A stretch of DNA of 47,043 nucleotides, taken from positions 1-47,043 of the forward strand of contig CAZYGG010000033.1 of NCBI GenBank assembly GCA_964647585.1. Reading direction: 5' to 3'. This DNA comes from CAJINA01 sp964647585. Lineage in GTDB: Bacteria > Desulfobacterota > Desulfobacteria > Desulfobacterales > CAJINA01. Within the stretch, counting starts at the first letter, position 1. Each line of letters opens with the position of its first letter. A program made the translations under genes and the position numbers. A model generated the notes under the pieces. The model had not been told where the DNA came from and searched no databases. It was given only the letters and a program-made list of their open reading frames with translations. Positions 34,343 to 43,270 of the stretch are shown piece after piece.

Positions 34343-34994
34343 TTGAAAGCTCCTTTTGCTGCGGTTGTTAATTAGCGTGTCGATTGTTATCACATATATG
34401 AGCAAACCACATGCCAGGTGTGGCCTGTCGGCCTATAAAATTTTAATATATTGTAATTATTAATCAAATTGTATTTCATTCGAGACTTTACGACTGAAGC
34501 AAGGTGTTTGCGTGTTGTCGTGATTTCCCGCAAAACCAGTCGGGATAGGGTTGTCTCAAGGGAAAATTTACTGAAAAACAAATGAATATTAGTTGGTTAT
34601 GCATTGTGTTGGTTTTTCCAACACTCGAGTTGTAAAATCCTACAGGGAGGGCTGCCCTGGCCTTGGGCGTATATAATAGTGTCACTCTGAGCGAAGCGAA
34701 GCGTCCCCTACAAGTTAAGGCCATGCTTCAATGCGAGGGATTCTTAGTCGTTTCACTCCTCAGAATGACAGGATAGATCAAGAGGAGCATCTTCTTGGTA
34801 ATCGATTTAATGTATTCATCGGTAAGAATGAATATTGCCTCATTTAGTTTCATATGGATAGAATTCTGTTTTTCTTAATGCCAAAACCACGCATGATACT
34901 ATTATGACACTGAAAAAATGGGAAATAGTATGAAATTTGCCTTTTGGAAAAAAAACGATATTTGGGCTTGACACGGGTGGGAACCCTTTGATAA
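34343..34994. other. AT-rich gap with an inverted repeat, upstream of tetR
   Basis: About 650 bases separate the divergent GcvH-like and tetR genes. The first half is AT-rich and without a recognisable gene. At 34678-34772 is an inverted repeat of the common intergenic type (GTCACTCTGAGCGAAGCG on the left, CACTCCTCAGAATGACA on the right). The tetR promoter lies at the right edge. Confidence 0.5.
34678..34772. repeat. Imperfect inverted repeat, intergenic element
   Basis: AGTGTCACTCTGAG at the left end and CTCAGAATGACAGG at the right end are near-complementary and enclose about 65 nt. It is similar to widespread bacterial repeats of this kind. Confidence 0.5.
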
Positions 34995-35011
34995 ATGAAT
35001 GAGCATTCATT
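34968..35011 (+). promoter_or_regulatory. tetR promoter with TetR-type operator
   Basis: TTGACA (34968-34973), a 17-nt spacer and ATAAAT (34991-34996) form a good sigma-70 promoter. The palindrome AATGAATG-AG-CATTCATT (34994-35011) overlaps the -10 box and the likely transcription start. The same 18-bp sequence, read on the other strand, occurs at 40047-40064 next to an equivalent promoter. Confidence 0.8.
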
Positions 35012-35654
35012 CATAAATACTGTTGCATTGGAGGCCGTCATCAATAAGAAATCCAAAACAAACGGCAAGTATCACCTGATTCTCGAGGCTGCCATTAAAG
35101 TGTTTGCCGAACAGGGTTTTCACCAGGCAACCGTCAGCCAGATCGCCAGGGAAGCGGGCGTGGCCGACGGGACCATCTATCTTTATTTCAAAAATAAGGA
35201 AGATATCCTGGTGAACTTTTTCGGGTATAAAACCAAACAGGTGTTCGGGCGGTTCCGGGAAGAGGTTGACAAGGCGGATAATGCCCGGGACAAACTGCGC
35301 CTGCTGATCAAAAGGCATTTGGAAGAGTTTCAGCGTGACCGCAACATGGCGGTCCTTTACCAGACCGAGACGCGCAGATTCAGCCGCATGTGTGAAGAGC
35401 AGATCCGGGAGATGTCAAAACTGTATCTGGATCTTGTTTCCGAGATTGTGGAAAGTGGCCAGGATGAAGGGCTTATGCGCAAGGACCTCTACATGGGATT
35501 GGTAAAACGGTTTATTATCGGTGCCATTGATGAGGTCATCAATACCTGGCTGCATTCCGGCGGCAGTTACGACCTCGTTTCCATGGCCGACCCGCTGGTC
35601 GATTTATTTATAAGAGGTGTAGGGAACCCGGAAGTAGTTAGTGCCCATCCATAA
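34995..35654 (+). CDS. TetR-family regulator, probable fatty-acid-oxidation repressor
   Basis: Regulator of up to 219 residues. The N-terminal HTH is typical (ILEAAIKVFAEQGFHQATVSQIAREAGVADGTIYLYFKNKEDILVNFF), followed by an all-helical ligand domain. The strongest ORF starts at ATG 34995, but that ATG lies inside the operator and overlaps the -10 box, so it is probably upstream of the transcript start. GGAGG at 35030-35034 is followed 5 nt later by ATC-AAT-AAG (35040), and relatives begin MNKKSK; a rare ATC start, or TTG at 35028, is more likely. Context (acyl-CoA dehydrogenase 240 nt downstream, shared operator at 40047) suggests a FadR/FadP-like role with acyl-CoA as effector. Confidence 0.85.
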   Translation: MNEHSFINTVALEAVINKKSKTNGKYHLILEAAIKVFAEQGFHQATVSQIAREAGVADGTIYLYFKNKEDILVNFFGYKTKQVFGRFREEVDKADNARDKLRLLIKRHLEEFQRDRNMAVLYQTETRRFSRMCEEQIREMSKLYLDLVSEIVESGQDEGLMRKDLYMGLVKRFIIGAIDEVINTWLHSGGSYDLVSMADPLVDLFIRGVGNPEVVSAHP

Positions 35655-35693
35655 ACGGCATCTTTCGGCCCAGAGCTGTGTTTTTGCTCTTAT

Positions 35694-35775
35694 GAAATCC
35701 TCGGAATAGCGCGCTATGCCTGCGGTTTCAAAAGCGCTCAAGCCTTGCTCTGAACCAAAATCTACCATTTCTGGA
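35694..35775 (-). repeat. Diverged copy of the interspersed repeat family
   Basis: AAATCCTCGGAATA, TATGCCTGCGGTTTC and TGAACCAAAATC occur in the order of the reverse complement of 40158-40296. The ends are less conserved. Confidence 0.5.
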
Positions 35776-35893
35776 CGGACACTAGTTAAAGGGTAGCGCC
35801 TTATTCAAAGGGTGATGTGGCAACACTAAACACGGTTTAACGCATAGGACGATTTGACGTTACGCAGCGTTAACCAAGAGGGGAAAAGAGATT

Positions 35894-37708
35894 ATGGCAC
35901 AGCAGATTGCAGACAGAAGAGATATCGATTTTGTTCTCCACGAACAACTTGAAGTCGCCCAATTCAGTGAAAATGAAGTATACGCTGAGTTTAACAAGAA
36001 GGTCATTGACATGATTGTCAAGGAGGCCCGGAACCTGGCAATCAAGGAGATCCTGCCGACTTCCAAGGAAGGTGATGAGCAGGGATGTCGCCTTGAAAAT
36101 GGCGTAGTGACAACGCCCGAGTCTTTTCAAAAGGTGTTCGACCTTTTTGTTGAGGGAGAGTGGTTGGCCATGTCTGAAGACCCCGAATGGGGCGGGCAGG
36201 GCATGCCGAAAAGTGTCGCCATGGCAGCCAGTGATTATTTTGTGGGTGCGAATTTCGCATTCATGATGTATCCGGGGCTTACCCATGGCGCTGGAAAACT
36301 GGTCGAAGCTTTTGGCACCGACAAGCAGAAAGAATTGTTCCTGAAAAAAATGTTTACCGGTGAATGGTGCGGCACCATGCTGCTTACGGAGCCGGAAGCG
36401 GGTTCGGATGTGGGTGCGCTGACCACCACCGCCAAAAAAAATGATGACGGGACCTATACCATCACCGGCAATAAGATTTTCATTTCCGGTGGTGAACACG
36501 ATCTTGTCGAAAATATTATCCATCCTGTTTTGGCCCGTATTGAAGGGGCTCCGGAAGGGACCAAGGGTATATCCCTGTTTCTGGTACCCAAGATCTGGGT
36601 CAACGATGACGGCAGCCTGGGGGAACCCAACGATGTGGTTTGCACCGGTATAGAAGAAAAAATGGGCATTCACGGGAACTCTACCTGCAGCCTGGCTCTG
36701 GGCGGGAAAGGCCAGTGCCGCGGGACCCTGCTGGGCGAGGAGAACAAAGGCATGCGGGCCATGTTCCTGATGATGAATGAAGCCCGGCTGCTGGTGGGGC
36801 TGCAGGGCTTCAGCTGCGCCTCCAGTTCTTATCTCAACGCGGTGAACTATGCCCGCGAGAGAATCCAGGGGAAAAACATTTTATCCTTCATGGACAAGGA
36901 TGCGCCGGCGGTACCTATTATTCAACACCCGGACGTACGTCGGCAATTGCTGACAATGAAGTCTTATATCGAAGGCATGCGCAGCCTGCTGTATTATGTC
37001 GCCTATTGTGAAGATATGATCCACACCGCGGATGACCAGGATGCCAAGGATAAATTTCAGGGACTGGTTGAAGTGCTCACCCCGGTTGCCAAGGGCTATG
37101 TGACGGACAAGGCGTTTGAAGTCTGCAGCCACGGCATGCAGGTTTATGGCGGGTACGGCTACATCAAAGAATACCCCCAGGAGCAATTGCTCCGGGACTG
37201 CCGCATTACTCTGATCTATGAAGGTACCAACGGTATCCAGGCCATGGACCTTCTCGGCCGCAAACTCGGCATGAACAAGGGCAAGGCCGTGATGGATCTG
37301 ATGGGAGAAATTCAGAAAACCATTGCCGCTGCCAGAGAAATAGAGACTCTCAAAGGGGCGGCTGACGCCGTTGAAAAAATGCTCAACAAACTCGGCGAGG
37401 TCGCCATGCATATGGGCGGTAAGGCCATGAGCCCGGAAGTCCTTAGTGCTTTTGCCCATGCCCATCCTTTCATGGAGGTTACCGGTGACGTGGTCATGGC
37501 GTGGATGCTGCTGTGGCGGGCGACGGTTGCCAGCCAGAAACTCGAAGGCGCCAAGAAAAAGGACAAGCCCTTTTACGAAGGCCAGCTGAAGTCCTGTGAA
37601 TACTTTACTGAAACCGTGCTTCCGGTTACCTTCGGTAAAATGAAAGCCATCCTGGGGACCTGCGGCGCTGCCATTGATATTGACGAGAATTCATTCTGCA
37701 GCAAGTAA
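35894..37708 (+). CDS. Acyl-CoA dehydrogenase (large, with C-terminal extension)
   Basis: FAD enzyme of 604 residues catalysing the first oxidation of fatty acyl-CoA. The core features are GEWCGTMLLTEPEAGSDVGAL (FAD-binding region near 150-175), GTYTITGNKIFISGGEHDL, EEKMGIHGNSTC, GMQVYGGYGYIKEYPQEQLLRD and RITLIYEGTNGIQAMDLLGRKL with the catalytic-type Glu in YEGT. The roughly 130-residue C-terminal helical extension (ACDH_C type) places it in the 600-residue subgroup with DmdC and FadE5-like enzymes; chain-length specificity is unknown. GAGGGGAAAAG precedes the ATG. It follows tetR and ends at a perfect terminator. Electrons would go to the EtfBA encoded at 42482. Confidence 0.95.
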   Translation: MAQQIADRRDIDFVLHEQLEVAQFSENEVYAEFNKKVIDMIVKEARNLAIKEILPTSKEGDEQGCRLENGVVTTPESFQKVFDLFVEGEWLAMSEDPEWGGQGMPKSVAMAASDYFVGANFAFMMYPGLTHGAGKLVEAFGTDKQKELFLKKMFTGEWCGTMLLTEPEAGSDVGALTTTAKKNDDGTYTITGNKIFISGGEHDLVENIIHPVLARIEGAPEGTKGISLFLVPKIWVNDDGSLGEPNDVVCTGIEEKMGIHGNSTCSLALGGKGQCRGTLLGEENKGMRAMFLMMNEARLLVGLQGFSCASSSYLNAVNYARERIQGKNILSFMDKDAPAVPIIQHPDVRRQLLTMKSYIEGMRSLLYYVAYCEDMIHTADDQDAKDKFQGLVEVLTPVAKGYVTDKAFEVCSHGMQVYGGYGYIKEYPQEQLLRDCRITLIYEGTNGIQAMDLLGRKLGMNKGKAVMDLMGEIQKTIAAAREIETLKGAADAVEKMLNKLGEVAMHMGGKAMSPEVLSAFAHAHPFMEVTGDVVMAWMLLWRATVASQKLEGAKKKDKPFYEGQLKSCEYFTETVLPVTFGKMKAILGTCGAAIDIDENSFCSK

Positions 37709-37731
37709 CGGTTAATCCAACCGATAGAACT

Positions 37732-37762
37732 AAAAAAGGCGGGGAATTTCCCCGCCTTTTTT
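37732..37762. terminator. Bidirectional terminator between acyl-CoA dehydrogenase and fadD
   Basis: AAAAAAGGCGGGGA pairs with TCCCCGCCTTTTTT around a 3-nt loop. The A and T tracts on the two sides suit both convergent genes. Confidence 0.9.
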
Positions 37763-37855
37763 GTTTTAAGTTTCGGGTGATACGTTTTAAGATGATTTTA
37801 ACTTTGAATTGGTTTTTTCCTGACACTTAAAACATAAAACCTAAGACTGATGAAT

Positions 37856-39553
37856 TCAGCCTTCCTTTTTAGCCAACTCCTCCGCCCGCAGGTCTTTCTT
37901 CAGGACTTTCCCGACATTGGTCTTTGGCAGTTCATCCCGGAATTCGATCATGGTAGGCAGCTTGTAGGCCGCCAGCTTATCTTTGCAGTATTCGATCAGT
38001 TCTTCCTGGGTGGTGGTTTCGCCCTCATTTAGAACCACGAACACTTTTACCTGCTCGCCGCGTTTCGGGTGCGGAACACCGATGGCGGTGGCTTCCAGGA
38101 CTTTCGGGTGTTCAAAGAAAACCTCTTCGATATCACGGGGATAAACATTGTACCCACCGGAAATGATCATGTCTTTCATGCGATCCACGATGTAGAAATA
38201 GCCATCTTCGTCCATCTTGGCGATATCCCCGGTGTGAAGCCAGCCGTCCGTGATTGTTTCTGCGGTGGCCTCCGGGCGGCCCCAGTAGCCTTTCATAACC
38301 TGCGGACCTTTCATCAGCAGTTCACCGGTTTCACCCACGGGCATATCCGTTTCACCGTCGTCTATGTTTACGATCCGGCAAAGTGTATCGCTGATGGGGA
38401 CGCCGATGCTGCCCACTTTGCGTTTGCCGCCGGCAAAGGGATTGACATGGGTAACCGGAGTGGACTCCGTCATCCCGAACCCTTCCACGATGATGGCACC
38501 GGTTTTTTCTTCAAAGTCCTTGATAACTTCGATGGGCAACGGAGCACTGCCCGAGAAACAGCCTTTAATGGACGTCATGTCTACGTTATTGATGTTGGGG
38601 TCGCTGAGCATGCCGATGTACATGGTTGGAACCAACGGTGCAAAAGTCGGCTTAAATTTTCCTATAGTTTCAAGCAGCTGTTCTGGTTGCGGTTTGGGAA
38701 CCAGAATATCCCCCCAGCCCATGAATACGGAAAAATTCATGGCCACCGAAAGGCCGAACACGTGGAAAAAGGGCAGGGCACTGAGCATGACCTCTTCGCC
38801 CCGGTTAAACGTCGGAAACCAGCCTTGAAGCTGCTGAACCTGTTTGCTCAGGTTGGCGTGGGTCAGCATGACTCCCTTGGAAACGCCGGTTGTGCCGCCG
38901 GTATACTGGTACATGGCTGTGTCATCAAAAGAAAGCTCCGCAGCGGGAACATCGGCGTTGGCGGCGGCCAGGACAGCCTTCCATTTGAATACATTTTTGG
39001 CCGCTTTAACGTCGGCTGCCAGCTGTTTCTTTTTCGCAACGAGTGGAAACAGGAAATTTTTGGGAAATGGCAGGTAGTCGCCGATAGAGGTATAGATGAT
39101 TTCCCGGATGCTGGTCTTGGGCCGCAGGTCGATCATGCGATTGCCCAGCAGATCCAGGGTGATCAGGAGTTTGGCACCTGAGTCGTTGAACTGGTGTTCC
39201 AATTCGCGGTCGGAATACAGTGGATTGTTCATGACCACAATTCCGCCGATTTTTAAAATAGCGTAATAGCTCACCACGCAGGGAATAACGTTGGGCAGCA
39301 GGATGGCCACGCTGTCGCCTTTTTTAACACCGAATCCGGACAGGACGGCTGCAAACCGGTCTACCATTGTTTTTAATTCGCGGTAGGTGACCCGGTAACC
39401 TTGAAATAAAAGCGCCATATTATCCGGAAAATCCCGGGCCGATCTTTCCAGGAATTCCGGAAGACAAGTTTCATCGTAGTCAATATTTTCCTTAACACCG
39501 GCTTCATAATGCGCGGTCCAGGGTTTGTCGGCATACTTCAATTCCGTTGTCAC
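37856..39553 (-). CDS. fadD: Long-chain fatty-acid-CoA ligase (FadD-like)
   Basis: ANL-superfamily adenylating enzyme of 565 residues that activates fatty acids to acyl-CoA. The start is GTG at 39553 with AAAGGAGG upstream. The P-loop-like motif MYQYTGGTTGVSKGVM is near 210-225. Further motifs are GFGMTESTPVTHVNP, the hinge region GWLHTGDIAKMDEDGYFYIVDR, GGYNVYPRDIEEV, and the C-terminal catalytic Lys in KTNVGKVLKKDLR. The long-chain versus medium-chain preference is inferred from the closeness to FadD only. It is convergent with the acyl-CoA dehydrogenase and transcribed from its own promoter. Confidence 0.93.
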   Translation of the reverse strand: MTTELKYADKPWTAHYEAGVKENIDYDETCLPEFLERSARDFPDNMALLFQGYRVTYRELKTMVDRFAAVLSGFGVKKGDSVAILLPNVIPCVVSYYAILKIGGIVVMNNPLYSDRELEHQFNDSGAKLLITLDLLGNRMIDLRPKTSIREIIYTSIGDYLPFPKNFLFPLVAKKKQLAADVKAAKNVFKWKAVLAAANADVPAAELSFDDTAMYQYTGGTTGVSKGVMLTHANLSKQVQQLQGWFPTFNRGEEVMLSALPFFHVFGLSVAMNFSVFMGWGDILVPKPQPEQLLETIGKFKPTFAPLVPTMYIGMLSDPNINNVDMTSIKGCFSGSAPLPIEVIKDFEEKTGAIIVEGFGMTESTPVTHVNPFAGGKRKVGSIGVPISDTLCRIVNIDDGETDMPVGETGELLMKGPQVMKGYWGRPEATAETITDGWLHTGDIAKMDEDGYFYIVDRMKDMIISGGYNVYPRDIEEVFFEHPKVLEATAIGVPHPKRGEQVKVFVVLNEGETTTQEELIEYCKDKLAAYKLPTMIEFRDELPKTNVGKVLKKDLRAEELAKKEG

Positions 39554-39625
39554 GTGCGGCCTCCTTTGCAGATGATTCTACTGGTTTGATAAGGTTTTGA
39601 AATGCCCGGACATACCGGGTAAATA

Positions 39626-39654
39626 CCCATAATCTGAAACCAGGCAATTGTCAA
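39626..39654 (-). promoter_or_regulatory. Candidate fadD promoter
   Basis: On the minus strand, TTGACA (39649-39654), a 17-nt spacer and TATGGG (39626-39631). No copy of the TetR palindrome is visible here. A short CCCGG-ACATA-CCGGG dyad lies just downstream (39604-39618). Confidence 0.55.
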
Positions 39655-40017
39655 GAAATCCGATAGGTGATATAACCCTTTTAATAATCGGGGCTTTATG
39701 GCATAGTGCATTTTTTTTAAGCCCCTGCGGACTTTAGACTCCTGCCACCCCGGGTAATGTTGCTGCTATCCGGGCCGGTCTTAAAACCGAGGCCGTCCGA
39801 GGTTGTGAACCCTGCCCAACAAGCGTTTATTTCGGCTGGAACTATCTGTCTGATTAGGCTTGGACGATTGAGCCGGGCGGACAGGCTTTTGTCAGATAGA
39901 ATGTGGCTCCCAGGTCGCGGCGGCCGCAAGTTTCCCCCATGGTGGGCCTGCCCGCTGCGTATTGCCCAGGTGGGGTGCAACCTGAAGATTTTTTATGCTA
40001 TTTAAGTGCATTTTTGC

Positions 40018-40071
40018 TTGACACGCAAGAGGTCAGCCTATAAATGAATGAATGCTCATTCATTTATAGGC
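40018..40071 (+). promoter_or_regulatory. Promoter with TetR-type operator upstream of the oxidoreductase-etfBA operon
   Basis: TTGACA (40018-40023) is followed after 16 nt by ATAAAT (40040-40045). The palindrome AATGAATG-CT-CATTCATT is at 40047-40064, identical to the tetR site on the other strand. Here the dyad extends further, with 15-nt arms at 40036-40050 and 40057-40071. Confidence 0.8.
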
Positions 40072-40157
40072 TGTGGTATCTTTACTGATAAACAGCCACC
40101 CCGTGTGGCAAATGTGTCCCGACAAAGGCAACCCCTTTTAAGGAACGACTAATGTAG

Positions 40158-40296
40158 GAACTATTTCAAAAATGGATTTTGGTTCATGGTACGGCGGCCG
40201 TGAATATCAAACCGGAGGAATACTACTGTATTTTGAGGATTTGATATTCGCGCCCAACGCGAAGATTGGGCCAAAAGACTTTTTTGAGATAGTTTC
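40158..40296 (+). repeat. Interspersed MITE-like repeat, most complete copy
   Basis: 139 bp with near-inverted ends (GAACTATTTCAAAAA and TTTTTTGAGATAGTTTC), the core AACCGGAGGAATAC-N4-GTATTTTGAGGATTTGATATT, and the block GCGCCCAACGCGAAGATTGGGCCAA split by its own short hairpin. Related copies are at 6172, 7411, 15805 and 35694. Confidence 0.7.
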
Positions 40297-40336
40297 TAAG
40301 GCAAGACCTTATTAGAAGAGAGAGGATCAGTTACCC

Positions 40337-42415
40337 ATGGAAACAGCGTTGATTGGCCCGGCCAAAGCATTCTTTCTGTTTATTCCTACATGGCTATTAT
40401 CGTTGATTATCCCGATTGCCGGGATAGCGATATTTACCTACATCATGGCCACCCGACTGGCCCCGCTGGTAAAAGCGGCCCCGGATAAGCGTTTAAACCG
40501 CTACCCGGAGCGACTCTACTCGGTACTCAAGATCTGGCTGGCCCAGTGGCGGCAGCCCCGGTACAAGACCGCCGGCATCCTCCACATACTGATTTTTTTC
40601 GGATTTCTATCCCTGGGTATCAGGTCGACATCTCTGGTAATTATGGGCCTTTACGATGGTTTTGTCTTTCCGGGATTTGACGGTGTCATAGGACATATCT
40701 ACAACGTTATCAAAGATATTATGGCGACCGTTGTTTTTGTGACGGTCATTATAGCCGCCTACCGACGCGGTATCCAGAAGCCGGCCCGGTATGCCGTGCC
40801 TGAGAAATACGGGCATGACCACACCGGTGAGGCGGTTTTTGTCCTGGCGATTATTGGTACTTTGATGGTATCCGAGAGCCTATTCGAAGCCACTCTTGTA
40901 GCGGCCCAGTCTCAAGCAGCCCTGCCGACGGAGTTCCTGTTTCCGCTGACACTCCCGTGGGCTTTCAAGCTTTTCCTGTGGAACACGCCGGTTGAGTATC
41001 TGCAAGGGCTGCACCTGATTGCCTATTACGTTCATGATATCACTTTTTTCTTTTTTCTCTGTTTTTTACCCCTGGGCAAACATTTTCATGTGATTACGTC
41101 CCTCTTCAACGTGTTTTTCATGCGTCTGGACCGGGGAACGGTCAAACCTGTCCGGCACGGGGTGTCGGATGAAGAGCTTGACGACCTCGAATCTTTCGGG
41201 GTCAAGAAACTGGAGGATTTTACCTGGAAACACCTGCTGGACTTTTATTCCTGCGCGGATTGTGGGCGTTGCTCCGACCAGTGTCCGGCGAATGCCGTGG
41301 GGAGGCCGCTGTCGCCGCGCTTTATTTCCATCAAGGGCCGGGATTTGATTTTCAAGAACTACCCCTGGTACCCGGTGGGCAGTAAGTTCAAGGAGAGTGA
41401 GCCCCTGATCGGTTCTATCTACGAAGAGGATGAAATCTGGTCCTGCACGACCTGCGGCGCCTGTGAACAGGAGTGTCCCCTTGGGATTGAGTACATTGAT
41501 AAAATAGTCGACTTGCGGCGGGGTATGGTGGATGAAGGCATGGTGCCCCAGTCCCTGCAAAAACCACTCAGGGCGCTTGAGAAACGTGGCAACCCCTGGG
41601 GTAAGATGGAAAAGAAACGCAGCGACTGGGCTCTCAAGGACAAGGAGTTCAAGGCCGAATGTGAGGTCCGGGTGCTGGAAAAGGGAGCCCTGGCGGAGAC
41701 TCTTTACTTCGTGGACAGCATTTCCTCCTATGATGACCGGATGCAGGATATTGCCCGGGCCACAGCCAAGGTCCTGACTGCTGCCGGTGTGGATTTCGGT
41801 ATTCTCGGCAAAGCTGAAAAAGACAGCGGTCATGAAGCCAAACGGTTTGGCGAGGAGATGCTTTTTCAGGATCTGCGTGATCAGAACATAGATGCCATTG
41901 TCAATTCGGGGGTTAAAAAGATCGTTACTGCCGATCCCCACGCGCTGAATGCGCTTAAGAACGACTACCCGGACATGCCGCCGGTTGAGCACATCAGCCA
42001 GGTGGTGGCGCGTGCGGTGCGGTCGGGCCAATTGAGCCTGAAGCCGGTTGAAGACACTGGAAAAACCTATACCTACCATGACCCCTGCTACCTGGGTCGG
42101 CACAACCAGCTCTATGAAGATCCCCGTCAGGTTCTGGACGCCATACCCGGTATGCAGCGGGTTGAAATGCTGAAGAGCAGGGATCGCTCTTTCTGTTGCG
42201 GCGGTGGCGGCCTGATGCTGTTTTACGAGCCGGAGGAAGATACCAGAATGGGGGTTTTGCGGGTTGAGATGGCCGCTGAAGCCGGTGCCGATGTGATCGT
42301 CACTGCCTGCCCGTTCTGTCTGGTAAACATCGAGGATGCGATTAAAGTGGCCGGCATGGAAGGGAAGATGGAAGCCATCGAACTGGCTGAACTGGTCGCC
42401 ATGCATATTCAATAA
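40337..42415 (+). CDS. Membrane-bound Fe-S oxidoreductase, ETF:menaquinone oxidoreductase (EMO/FadF) type
   Basis: Fused membrane/HdrD-like protein of 692 residues. Five or so hydrophobic segments fill the first 260 residues (FLFIPTWLLSLIIPIAGIAI, TAGILHILIFFGFLSLGI, DIMATVVFVTVIIAA, HDITFFFFLCFLPLG). Two [4Fe-4S] motifs follow, CADCGRCSDQC near 306 and CTTCGACEQEC near 370. The second CCG motif is complete (HDPCYLG, SFCCGGGGLM near 619, CPFC). The first CCG half reads VTADPHALNALKNDYP, where the usual Cys residues are absent. With etfBA directly downstream, it should accept electrons from reduced Etf and pass them to menaquinone. It is preceded by the TetR-type promoter. The ribosome site is a GAGAGGA 11 nt from the ATG. 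Confidence 0.88.
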   Translation: METALIGPAKAFFLFIPTWLLSLIIPIAGIAIFTYIMATRLAPLVKAAPDKRLNRYPERLYSVLKIWLAQWRQPRYKTAGILHILIFFGFLSLGIRSTSLVIMGLYDGFVFPGFDGVIGHIYNVIKDIMATVVFVTVIIAAYRRGIQKPARYAVPEKYGHDHTGEAVFVLAIIGTLMVSESLFEATLVAAQSQAALPTEFLFPLTLPWAFKLFLWNTPVEYLQGLHLIAYYVHDITFFFFLCFLPLGKHFHVITSLFNVFFMRLDRGTVKPVRHGVSDEELDDLESFGVKKLEDFTWKHLLDFYSCADCGRCSDQCPANAVGRPLSPRFISIKGRDLIFKNYPWYPVGSKFKESEPLIGSIYEEDEIWSCTTCGACEQECPLGIEYIDKIVDLRRGMVDEGMVPQSLQKPLRALEKRGNPWGKMEKKRSDWALKDKEFKAECEVRVLEKGALAETLYFVDSISSYDDRMQDIARATAKVLTAAGVDFGILGKAEKDSGHEAKRFGEEMLFQDLRDQNIDAIVNSGVKKIVTADPHALNALKNDYPDMPPVEHISQVVARAVRSGQLSLKPVEDTGKTYTYHDPCYLGRHNQLYEDPRQVLDAIPGMQRVEMLKSRDRSFCCGGGGLMLFYEPEEDTRMGVLRVEMAAEAGADVIVTACPFCLVNIEDAIKVAGMEGKMEAIELAELVAMHIQ

Positions 42416-42481
42416 TAAAACGTCCGGACCCAGTCCAAGGACATCTGGGCGGACAAACTACAAATACCTGGGAGGATAGAA

Positions 42482-43270
42482 ATGGAGATTTTGGTATGCG
42501 TCAAAAGAGTTCCGGATGCCTCTGAAAATGAGATTGAACTCAACAGCGCCGGAAATGACATTGATCGGGATGACCTGGTCTACTCGGTCAATGAGTGGGA
42601 CAACTACGCGGTCGAGGAAGCCATTCAGATCGTTGATAAGGAAGGCGGGAGTGTAACTGTCGTAACGGTTGGAGACGAGGAAGCCGAAGAAGTTCTGCGG
42701 CGGGAAATGGCCATGGGCGCCAATAACGGACTTTTGCTGGACGATGATGCGTTTGAAGATTCCGACGGCAAGGGTATCGCCACCGCGCTGGCAGCCGCCG
42801 TGCAGAAAGGCAATTACGACCTGATCCTCACCGGAGCCCAGGCGGATGACGGAGCCGGTCAGGTGGGTGGCATGCTGGCGGCTATGCTGGATATGCCTTA
42901 TGCTTCCCTGGTCAACAAGGTCGAAACCGGGTCGGGCAAGCTCACCGTCGGCCGTGAAATCGAAGGCGGCAACCAGGAGATGAATGAAATCGATATGCCC
43001 TGCGTGCTTTCTATCCAGACTGGTATCAATGAGCCCCGGTATGTCGGTATCCGCGGTATTCGCAAAGTGGCCTCGGTAGATATCCCGACGATGGGTGCTT
43101 CCGATCTGGGCGTTGACGCCGGCAGTGTCGGTGCAGCGGGGGCCAAGGTAAAACGGCTGGATTATTTTGTTCCAGATCTGGGTGAAGGCGCTGAGATGCT
43201 GGAAGGCAGCACCGAAGAGATCATTGAGAAGCTGATTGAACTCTTAAAGGCTAAAGGAGGGCTCAAATAA
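42482..43270 (+). CDS. etfB: Electron transfer flavoprotein beta subunit
   Basis: EtfB of 262 residues, with GGGAGGATAG before the ATG. Family blocks are the N-terminal ILVCVKRVPDASENEIEL, YSVNEWDNYAVEEAIQI, the nucleotide-binding loop LTGAQADDGAGQVGGMLAAML and LSIQTGINEPRYVGIRGIRKV. It forms the heterodimer with EtfA and takes electrons from acyl-CoA dehydrogenases. It overlaps etfA by one base (TAATG), so the pair is translationally coupled, and it is probably co-transcribed with the upstream oxidoreductase. Confidence 0.96.
   Translation: MEILVCVKRVPDASENEIELNSAGNDIDRDDLVYSVNEWDNYAVEEAIQIVDKEGGSVTVVTVGDEEAEEVLRREMAMGANNGLLLDDDAFEDSDGKGIATALAAAVQKGNYDLILTGAQADDGAGQVGGMLAAMLDMPYASLVNKVETGSGKLTVGREIEGGNQEMNEIDMPCVLSIQTGINEPRYVGIRGIRKVASVDIPTMGASDLGVDAGSVGAAGAKVKRLDYFVPDLGEGAEMLEGSTEEIIEKLIELLKAKGGLK

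Larger units (their letters stand above)
39554..40336. other. Regulatory and repeat region between fadD and the membrane oxidoreductase
   Basis: No gene is seen in about 780 bases. The region holds the fadD promoter (39626-39654), a structured stretch around 39842-39899 (CTATCTG with CAGATAG at its ends), the TetR-type promoter/operator at 40018-40071 and a full interspersed repeat at 40158-40296. Confidence 0.6.

Noticed and set aside
39717..40005. Short ORFs in the fadD-oxidoreductase gap
   Set aside because: They overlap a structured, repeat-like stretch on both strands and have no ribosome sites or recognisable domains.
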